Positions 27,071-35,000 of a stretch of 64,000 bases of DNA are shown piece by piece; the stretch's first letter is position 1; each line of letters starts with the position of its first letter. The position numbers and the translations under genes were made by a program. The notes beneath the pieces are model-generated. The model was not told the DNA's origin. It searched no databases and worked only from the letters and a program-made list of their open reading frames with translations. Location: positions 62,001-126,000 of the forward strand of contig PHFX01000002.1 in NCBI GenBank assembly GCA_007618135.1. The letters are read 5' to 3'. The DNA comes from Candidatus Brocadia sp. WS118 (GTDB lineage Bacteria > Planctomycetota > Brocadiia > Brocadiales > Brocadiaceae).

Positions 27071-27160
27071 ACGAGATCATCTGAATCCCATCGACAAAGA
27101 CTGTTATAAGGCAGGTGAGCAAATATCACGGAAATGCGGAATAATTTTGATTGTCCCACC

Positions 27161-27188
27161 AGTATCATATTGCTATCATATTGATACT
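27161..27188 (+). promoter_or_regulatory. Palindromic operator candidate upstream of the FitA/VapB-like antitoxin
   Basis: AGTATCATATTGCTATCATA followed by TTGATACT forms an imperfect inverted repeat (AGTATCA at the left, TGATACT at the right) with an internal direct repeat ATCATATTG. It lies 109 bp upstream of the antitoxin start. Ribbon-helix-helix antitoxins usually bind such sites; the assignment is inference. Confidence 0.4.
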
Positions 27189-27296
27189 ATTGCTTGGGTA
27201 GAGATGGTGTGTAATCCAAGTCTTCGGCTTTGAACTTATCGAACGTAAAGGTTTTTATTACAATGGGTAGTTAAAAAAACAACAGGGAGGATAAAA

Positions 27297-27527
27297 ATGT
27301 CACAATTATTAATCAGAAACCTTGAAGATGAAACTATTGAATTATTGAAAAATCAGGCAAAACTTCATAATCGTTCATTGCAGGGTGAGGTAAAGCAGAT
27401 ACTGGAAGAAAATGTAAAAATGTCCATGAAGTATGCGCGAATAAAAGCCAGAAAGATACGCGCAAGTTTTGGGAAAAAGATATTTTCAGACAGCGCAAAT
27501 CTCATCCGCGAGGACCGTAACCGTTGA
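27297..27527 (+). CDS. FitA/VapB-like ribbon-helix-helix antitoxin
   Basis: 76 aa; the first 45 residues (SQLLIRNLEDETIELLKNQA, then HNRSLQGEVKQIL) are the Arc-like DNA-binding fold of FitA-type antitoxins, and the rest is the toxin-binding arm. GGGAGGA lies 7-13 nt before the start. It overlaps the PIN gene by 4 nt. Confidence 0.82.
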   Translation: MSQLLIRNLEDETIELLKNQAKLHNRSLQGEVKQILEENVKMSMKYARIKARKIRASFGKKIFSDSANLIREDRNR

Positions 27528-27946
27528 ATAAATTTGTTGTAGATGCAAGCGTTGCTATTAAATGGTATCTGCCTGAAAATTTTAGCGAAGATGCTGATCG
27601 CCTGCTAAATCCATTTTTTGAATTGCTTGTTCCAGAACTTTTGTTTGCTGAAACAGGCAATATTTTATGGAAACGGGTAATGAAATCTGAATGTCCGTAT
27701 GGCAAGGCAGTAAAAATAACAAGGGCAATTGAAACCATGCCTTTTCAAATATGGGATACCAGAATTCTGGCAGAGGATGCCCTTAATCTAGCCTGTCGTG
27801 TAAAAAGAACATTTTACGACAGTCTGTATTTATCGCTTGCCGTAAGAAATGCATGCCAAATGGTTACAGCAGACCTTAAACTATACCATGCTATCAAAAG
27901 GACACCGTTCAAAGGATATGTTTTATGGGTTGAAGATATACCTTAA
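27524..27946 (+). CDS. VapC-like PIN-domain toxin
   Basis: 140 aa, TTG start coupled to the antitoxin stop. The PIN residues are VVDASVAIKWYLPE (first Asp), FAETGN (Glu), YDSLYLSLAV (Asp) and VTADLKLY (last Asp). Predicted RNase of a type II pair. The helicase gene begins 76 nt downstream, so this is the second PIN pair placed directly before a helicase sequence (the first is 26470 before the fossil). Confidence 0.85.
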   Translation: MNKFVVDASVAIKWYLPENFSEDADRLLNPFFELLVPELLFAETGNILWKRVMKSECPYGKAVKITRAIETMPFQIWDTRILAEDALNLACRVKRTFYDSLYLSLAVRNACQMVTADLKLYHAIKRTPFKGYVLWVEDIP

Positions 27947-28022
27947 TTCATAACAGTTTTGTTTTTTGAAACAAGACACATATTAACCTTTGAAGTGGAA
28001 ATTAAAAAGCATCTAAGTAAAA

Positions 28023-31000
28023 ATGAATTCAGACCTGACCTTCATTACCAACGAAGAAAACAGAAATCTTATAGAAAGATTCAGGGTACTTATTCAAGAC
28101 ACCCGATTTTTCGATGTGCTCGTTGGTTATTTCTATACCAGCGGGTTTCATGCCATTTACAAATCCCTTGAAAATACCGAAAAAATAAGGATTTTAGTTG
28201 GAATAAGCACAAACAAACAGGCAATAGAACTCATTCAAAAGGCAAAAACTAATCACCAATCAACACTTCCGTATTCCCACGCCGAGGTAAAAGCACAATT
28301 TGAACAGTCTGTTGCTGAAGAAGTAGAAGAATCGGAGGATAGGCCCGAAGTTGAAGGAGGCATCCTTAAGTTTATTGAATGGCTGAAAAACAGAAAACTA
28401 GAAGTCAGGGCTTATCCAACCGAAAATATTCACGCAAAGCTTTACATTATGACCTTTGTTGCAGGTGACAGGGATGTCGGAAGGGTCATTACCGGATCAA
28501 GCAACTTCACTCAATCGGGTCTCATCGATAACTTTGAGTTTAATGTTGAGTTAAAAAACAGGGCTGATTATGAGTTTGCATTGCAAAAATTCAATGAACT
28601 GTGGAAAGACGCAGTTGATGTACGAGAAAAGTACATTGATACCATTCAGATAAGAACATGGCTGAATAATACTATTACTCCGTATGAATTGTATCTAAAA
28701 TTTTTATATGAGTATTTCAAGGATGAACTCCGTCAAACCGACGAAGTGTTTTTGAAATATCTTCCCGAAAAATTTAAAAAACTGGAATATCAGGAGCAGG
28801 CAGTCTTAAACGCACGAAAAATACTTCTTGAATACGGCGGAGTCTTTATCTCTGATGTTGTAGGGTTAGGCAAGACATACATATCGGCAATGCTGGCAGG
28901 TCAGCTTGACGGCAGAACCCTTGTCATTGCCCCACCTGTACTGATTGAAAGATCAAATCCTGGTTCCTGGACTAACGTGTTTTCTGATTTCAGGGTGCCG
29001 GCCGACTTTGAATCACTCGGCAAAATGGACGACCTTATTGACAGAGGGACAGAGAAATACAAGAACATTATCATTGATGAGGCGCACCGTTTTAGAACTG
29101 AAACAACGGTCACTTATGAGAAATTGGCAGAAATCTGCCGTGGCAAAAGGATTGTTCTTGTAACGGCAACTCCCTATAACAATGCGCCAAAAGATATTCT
29201 AAGCCTTCTAAAACTATTTCAGAAGGCCAGAAAAAGCACTATCCCAAACCTGCCGGACCTGGAAGGTTTCTTTCATGGCCTGGATAGAAAGTTGAAAAAA
29301 CTGGACAGGCAGAAAGATTATGCCAAATACATAAACATGGCAAAAGAAAATGCGCGGGAACTTCGTGAAAAGGTCCTTAAATATCTCATGGTGCGCCGCA
29401 CCCGAACAGAGATTGAAAGGTACTTTTCCAACGATATAAAGAGCCAAAACCTCAAATTCCCCAATGTTGAAAAACCAGTCCCTCTCTTTTATGAACTCAA
29501 TGATAGGGAAAATGAAGTATTCAACAAAACCATAGAATTGATAGCAAAGGAATTCAAATACGCCCGTTATATGCCCATGCTTTATTATGAAGGTGAAGTT
29601 GACCAGCTTGAACAGCAGTCACAGAGAAACATGGCTAAGTTTATGAAAATCCTGCTGGTGAAGCGTCTCGAAAGCAGTTTCTTTGCATTTAAAAATTCGG
29701 TGGATAGATTTCTGCGCTCATACAAGATGTTTATAAAAGAGCTTGATAACGGAAATGTTTATGTAAGTAAAAAACACTCCAATAAAATATTTGAACTGCT
29801 CGAGAGCGATGACGACGAAGCCGTCCAGCGACTGATAGACGAAGGCAAGGCGGAAAGATACGCAAGTAATGAATTTAGAGAAGGCTTCAGAGATGACTTA
29901 CAGCACGACCATGACATCCTCCTTGAGATAAAAAAACTATGGCATTACGTTAACCGCGACCCGAAGCTTTTAAAGTTTTTAGGGGAATTATCAAAAAATC
30001 CGGTTTTACAAGAGAATCATCTGATTATCTTTACAGAATCGAAAGAAACCGCAAACTATCTGTTCAAAAATATAAACCAACAATATCTAGATAAGGTGCT
30101 GTGTTTTACTGGTGATTCAGGTGAGGCAACGCGTGACAAGGTCATTGAGAATTTTGACGCCAGGGCGCGTCACCCTAAAGAAGATTACCGGATACTGATC
30201 TCTACGGAAGTACTGGCTGAAGGCGTTAACCTGCACCGCTCAAATACGGTGATAAATTATGATATCCCCTGGAATCCTACCCGCATGATGCAGCGGGTAG
30301 GACGTGTCAACCGTGTAGACACAGCATTTGACACGATTCATACCTTTAATTTTTTCCCGACCAAACAATCAAATGACCAGATAAAACTGAAAGAAGCAGC
30401 AGAAGCGAAAATCAATGCCTTTTTAACCCTGCTCGGTGGGGACGCAGAACTTTTGACTGAAGGTGAACCCATCGGTTCGCATGAACTCTTTAATCGGCTG
30501 ATTTCCAAACAAACACTGGAAGGCGAGGAAGAATCTGGGGAGAGTGAATTGAAATACCTCCAGGTTATAAAAGGGATTCGCGATAAAGACCCCAACCTTT
30601 TTGAAAGGATAAAACACCTCCCCAAAAAGGCGCGCACCACCAAGGTAACTCAAGTTTCCAGCTTGAGATCGATTAATAAAAATCACAAGCAGGATGCTTG
30701 TGATACCTTGATTACCTATTTCAGACGGGGGAAATTGCAGAAATTTTTTAAAGCAGAATACAATAGTGTGGCTGAAGAATTGGATTTTTTGACTGCGGCA
30801 AAACTACTGGAGAGTAATCCTGATGAAACGAAGGAAAAACTACCAGAACAATTTTATGAGTTGCTGGATAAGAACAAAGAGGCATTTATCTTAGCGACCA
30901 CGGAAGAAATGCCGCATCACGGGCAAAGGAGCGGGCGTGACAGTGCTGCAAATATCCTGAGAATATTAAAGGCAACCCTGAAGAACACCCAAAAACTGAC

Positions 31001-31256
31001 AGAAGACCAGGAACGATACCTGAAAAAAGTCCTTGCTCAGCTTGAGGAAGGCGGACTGCCCAAACAGACGGCAACCCATGCACTGAAAGCGCTCAATGCG
31101 CTTAAGAATGAAATCATTAACCCGCTCAAGGTGCTGGCAATGCTTCAGACCCACATTCCGGCGAGACTATTGGAAGAACATTATGCTGAACAAAACCCGG
31201 CGGTGGTTGGCAAACGGGAAGTGATACTCTCATTATATTTAATGGCAAAACCCTGA
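28023..31256 (+). CDS. PLD-nuclease/SNF2-type helicase of a restriction-like system
   Basis: 1077 aa. Residues about 1-195 are a phospholipase-D-like nuclease domain with ENIHAKLYIM and GSSNFTQSG (HxK...GSxN). An SF2 motor follows: VVGLGKTYISAML near residue 282, IIIDEAHRFR near 350, LVTATPYNN, then the second lobe with STEVLAEGVNLH and QRVGRVNRV near 757. A QVSSL..HKQDACDT insert at residues 875-895 is a translated palindrome. The gene precedes an adenine methyltransferase, so a DNA-degrading, methylation-guided defence role is likely. Its stop codon lies inside the palindrome AACCCTGACAGGGTT. I could not assign it to DISARM or BREX, since drmA/B and pglZ are absent. Confidence 0.82.
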   Translation: MNSDLTFITNEENRNLIERFRVLIQDTRFFDVLVGYFYTSGFHAIYKSLENTEKIRILVGISTNKQAIELIQKAKTNHQSTLPYSHAEVKAQFEQSVAEEVEESEDRPEVEGGILKFIEWLKNRKLEVRAYPTENIHAKLYIMTFVAGDRDVGRVITGSSNFTQSGLIDNFEFNVELKNRADYEFALQKFNELWKDAVDVREKYIDTIQIRTWLNNTITPYELYLKFLYEYFKDELRQTDEVFLKYLPEKFKKLEYQEQAVLNARKILLEYGGVFISDVVGLGKTYISAMLAGQLDGRTLVIAPPVLIERSNPGSWTNVFSDFRVPADFESLGKMDDLIDRGTEKYKNIIIDEAHRFRTETTVTYEKLAEICRGKRIVLVTATPYNNAPKDILSLLKLFQKARKSTIPNLPDLEGFFHGLDRKLKKLDRQKDYAKYINMAKENARELREKVLKYLMVRRTRTEIERYFSNDIKSQNLKFPNVEKPVPLFYELNDRENEVFNKTIELIAKEFKYARYMPMLYYEGEVDQLEQQSQRNMAKFMKILLVKRLESSFFAFKNSVDRFLRSYKMFIKELDNGNVYVSKKHSNKIFELLESDDDEAVQRLIDEGKAERYASNEFREGFRDDLQHDHDILLEIKKLWHYVNRDPKLLKFLGELSKNPVLQENHLIIFTESKETANYLFKNINQQYLDKVLCFTGDSGEATRDKVIENFDARARHPKEDYRILISTEVLAEGVNLHRSNTVINYDIPWNPTRMMQRVGRVNRVDTAFDTIHTFNFFPTKQSNDQIKLKEAAEAKINAFLTLLGGDAELLTEGEPIGSHELFNRLISKQTLEGEEESGESELKYLQVIKGIRDKDPNLFERIKHLPKKARTTKVTQVSSLRSINKNHKQDACDTLITYFRRGKLQKFFKAEYNSVAEELDFLTAAKLLESNPDETKEKLPEQFYELLDKNKEAFILATTEEMPHHGQRSGRDSAANILRILKATLKNTQKLTEDQERYLKKVLAQLEEGGLPKQTATHALKALNALKNEIINPLKVLAMLQTHIPARLLEEHYAEQNPAVVGKREVILSLYLMAKP
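30645..30706 (+). repeat. Translated REP pair, copy A (in helicase)
   Basis: 62 bp, GTAACTCAAGTTTCC to GCTTGTGATAC. Hairpin one is CTCAAG..CTTGAG and hairpin two is TCACAAGC-AGGAT-GCTTGTGA. It is read as VTQVSSL, RSINKN and HKQDACDT, residues 875-895 of the helicase. Confidence 0.9.
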
Positions 31257-31263
31257 CAGGGTT
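31249..31263. repeat. AACCCTGACAGGGTT palindrome spanning the helicase stop codon
   Basis: A 15-bp palindrome whose central TGA is the helicase stop. The same 15-mer recurs at 32000, just before the methyltransferase. Confidence 0.75.
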
Positions 31264-31608
31264 GGGTTGCCTGGAGGAAGGCAAAAGTATTAAATAACCA
31301 TTATCTAACGAAGAAAAATGATAGCGCAGCAAGGCCGCAACCAAGTCCCCTCTAGCAAGAGGGGATTTAGGGGTGTGTTTAAAAACTTACAAAAAAAGGA
31401 TGTTTTTACACGGGAATACTATACTGCAGCAAAGCCGCACCCAAATCCCTCCTATCAAGGGGGATGAAGGGCATAGGTGTTAAGTTAAACGGTTTTCTGG
31501 TGGCATGGACAAACCCCGTTTGTCCATGTTTGCCCCATGTGACTTACAACAGGATGAAAACAATCGGAAATGTGACGGATAGTTGTCCCCTGTTGGCATC
31601 TTCTTGTT

Positions 31609-31829
31609 GTCCCCCGCTGACGGGGGATCAAGGGGGTGGACTGGCAGAGCCAGGAATTTTGGCAGGCTCATAATCTGAATATCTATAAACATTTTTAAAC
31701 CATGGCGTACTTGCAATGATTGGTGAATCAACTCCAAGGTAATAGTGAAAATTCGTATCCAGAATAAAGGGGTATTTGAAGCGACAAGAGAAGTCCAATC
31801 CACCCCCTATACCCCCGCCAGCGGGGGAC
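31609..31829. mobile_element. 221-bp element with GC-rich terminal inverted repeats
   Basis: The left end GTCCCCCGCTGACGGGGGAT plus AAGGGGGTGGACT is matched in inverse at the right end by AGTCCAATCCACCCCCTAT and CCCCCGCCAGCGGGGGAC. The inner 150 bp has an open minus-strand frame with residues FILDTNFHYYLGVDSPIIAS, which I do not recognise. It could be a MITE or a relic gene fragment between repeats. Confidence 0.5.
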
Positions 31830-31999
31830 ATGGCGGGTGCAGCACGCATAAGGGGTTGCCGGTGATAGTTGTTCCTTGACTTAACACGTATGGTGTGAAG
31901 GGGGTGTAAAAAACTTCCGAAAAAAGAAAGATTTTACACGGCAATACTATAGCGCTGGTTGTGATGACATTTCAGATGATCTAATATTGGAGTAATATT

Positions 32000-32032
32000 A
32001 ACCCTGACAGGGTTTAAAACCCTGTCAGGGTT
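32000..32032. repeat. Near-perfect palindrome just upstream of the methyltransferase start
   Basis: AACCCTGACAGGGTTT, a 2-nt centre, then AACCCTGTCAGGGTT. It ends 9 nt before the ATG at 32042 and takes the place where a Shine-Dalgarno would be expected. In RNA it would form a ~15-bp stem or two small hairpins that could control translation. This is inference. Confidence 0.7.
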
Positions 32033-32041
32033 AAAAATGCT

Positions 32042-35000
32042 ATGGATAAACAACAGGCACGAAACCTTATTGAAGAAACCTTCGAAAAACCTTTTGATAA
32101 GGGCAGGTTTTCTGGTTTTATCAAAAACCTCTTAACCCGTACTGAAGAAGCTTCTTTTACTTATCAGGGGCAATTCATTCCTGAAGCTTACAGACAATAT
32201 ATCAGCACACTTGAAAGAATAGGCAAATTCAATGATGGTGAAAACAGAATTGACATTCTTGTCATTAAACTCCAGAAAGAGACCTCCCTCGAACGCGCCC
32301 GCACTATGCAGCGCAACTTTGTCGCATGGTATCTGAATGGCAGCCGTGGCGGTGAAATGAAGGACGCTGCGCTGGTAGCCTTTGTATCCCCTGATGTGTC
32401 GGACTGGCGTTTTTCATTGGTGAAGATGGACTATAAGTTTGAACAAACTAAAACCGGCAAAACAAAGGTAAAAGAAGAGTTTACGCCTGCACGGCGCTGG
32501 TCATTTCTGGTCGGCGCAAACGAAAACAGCCATACCGCCCAGAGCAGACTGGTGGACATACTCGCAAACGATGAACACAGTCCAACCCTTGCAGAGCTGG
32601 AACAGGCATTTGACATTGAAACCGTTACCAAAGAATTCTTCATCAAATACCGTGAGCTTTTTATCCGCACAAAAGAAGAACTGGACAAGATGGTAACTCA
32701 AGCTTCCAGCTTGAGCTTAATTAATACAAACCACAAGCAGGATGCTTGTGATACAACCTCCAGCCTGCAGAATGAATTTAAATCGAAGGGAGTCGATACC
32801 GTAAACTTTGCCAAAAAACTCTTAGGTCAGATTGTCTTTCTCTATTTTTTACAGAAAAAAGGCTGGTTCGGTGTGGGGCGTGATGCCGAATGGGGCACAG
32901 GCTCCAAACACTTTCTGCGCGAGCTTTTTGGAAAAAAGCACGGCGACTATAAAAATTTCTTCAATGACATTCTGGAACCGCTCTTTTACGAAGCCCTGCG
33001 TATAGACCGCAGCCATGCTGATGACTATTACAGCCGATTTAACTGCAAAATCCCCTTCTTAAACGGTGGTCTCTTTGATCCCATTGGCAGCAATGGCGGA
33101 TACAACTGGGTGCATGCCGATATTTGTCTGCCGGACAGACTCTTCTCTAATAAAAATAGGACAAAAGAAGGCGATGATGGTGATGGCATTTTGGATATTT
33201 TTGACCGCTACAACTTTACTGTCAGGGAAGACGAGCCGCTGGAAAAGGAAGTAGCCATTGACCCTGAACTCCTGGGCAAGGCGTATGAAAAGTTTAATGC
33301 CATCCGTCCTGACAACTTTGAGGAATATAAAAAGGCGTTAAAGAGCGGGAAAAAAGGGGAAGAAAGCAAATTCAACAAGCAATACGGCGTCTATTACACG
33401 CCCCGTGAGATTGTCCACTATATGTGCCAGCAGAGCCTGATCAATTACCTGCACACAGTAATTCAAGCTTCCAGCTTGAGATCAATTAATAAAAATCACA
33501 AGCAGGATGCTTGTGATACCGCTTCCAGCTTAAACTCACTCGAAAACATTTATTATGACATAAACGAAACTGTCGCTATAAGGCGGAGAAATCTCCCCCA
33601 TTGGGATCAAGATGGGAAAGCCTATTTTGTAACTTTTAGATTATACGATTCCATTCCAAAAGAAGCTGCTGAAAATATCAGACAGGAAAGACAACAATGG
33701 TTTGAAAGAAATAAGATTACAGACACCTCTCAGTTAGAAAAACTATCCCGTGAAAACCAAATGGAATATTACCGTCTTTTTTCAAGAAGATACGATGAAC
33801 TTTTGGATAGCGGGCATGGCGCTTGTATATTGGCAGATTCAGAGTGTAAAAAAATTGTCGAGGAGGCATTGAATCATTTCAATAATGAAAGATACTATTT
33901 GGATAATTATGTGGTTATGCCGAACCATGTTCATGCTATTGTTATTCCTAAAAAAGGGTATGATTTGTCAAAGATTTTACATTCGTGGAAATCATTTACT
34001 GCAAATGCAATCAATAAATTATTGCATAGTGAAGGCGAGTTGTGGATGCATGAATCGTTTGATCATATTATACGGAGTCCTGAACAATTAGAAAGAATTA
34101 GAAAATACATAGAAGACAACCCCAAAGTAACTCAGATATTCAAAGTAACTCAAGCTTCCAGCTTGAGAGAGAAAGATCACAAGCAGGATGCTTGTGATAC
34201 TATAAGCAAAGAAGACGTCGAGACCCTGATACACCTTGGCGAGCAGGTTAGCGAAAATGAAGAAATAGCATTGATCAAAAAACAAAAAATCCTGGAGGGC
34301 AAGCAGAAGACTTCGGATTACAAATTAAAACTGCCCGAAAGCATCCGCATGAATGCCGTATTGATCGACCAGAAACTGGCCGACATCACCGTCTGCGACC
34401 CGGCGGTAGGTTCGGGCGCTTTTCCCGTGGGCATGATGAGCGAAATTGTAAAGGCGAGAAGTGTGCTGACGAATTTTATCGTAAATCAAGCTTCTAAAGT
34501 AACTCAAGCTTCCAGCTTGAGCATAATAAAAACAAACCACAAGCAAGATGCTTGTGATACGCCAAGAACAACCTACGACTTCAAACGCCACTGCATTGAA
34601 AAATCCCTTTACGGTGTGGACATTGACCCCGGTGCTGTGGAAATTGCAAAACTCAGACTTTGGCTATCGCTTGTTGTAGATGAAGAAGATATTAAACAGA
34701 TTGAACCTTTGCCGAACCTTGATTATAAAATTGTGTGCGGTAATTCATTATTAGGTTTTCCAAGTGGTGTGTTGAAACATTTAGAAACTGAAAAAGAAAT
34801 CGAGAAGTTGAAAAAATTATATTTTGGAGCATTTGATGTAAAGGAAAAAAGGGAACTAAAAGCCAAGATAGACGAAAACTTCAAGAAATTGGTCAAAGAA
34901 GCACAACAATACTCAGATAAAGTTGGAGATGTTACATTTGACTTTAAAGTCTACTTTTCCGAGGTGTTTCATCATAAAGGTGGGTTTGATGTGGTGATAG

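Larger units (their letters stand above)
31257..32041. other. Repeat-rich 785-bp gap between helicase and methyltransferase
   Basis: No supported gene. It holds an AAGTCCCCTCTAGCAAGAGG hairpin at 31344, two related hairpin units near 31371-31424 and 31900-31952 (GTGT.AAAAACTT ... TTTTACACGG, then AATACTATA), a CATGGACAAACCCCGTTTGT hairpin near 31503, a 221-bp element with inverted ends (31609-31829), and the palindrome at 32000-32032. Helicase and methyltransferase are therefore unlikely to be simply co-translated. Confidence 0.65.

Noticed and set aside
31480-31849. Two minus-strand frames of 107 and 73 codons
   Set aside because: They depend on the GC-rich inverted repeats for most of their ends; the core is unrecognised, so it is noted only as part of the element.
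30645-34560. CRISPR array made of the five repeats
   Set aside because: Spacings range from 0.3 to 2 kb, the repeats are translated, and there are no cas genes.
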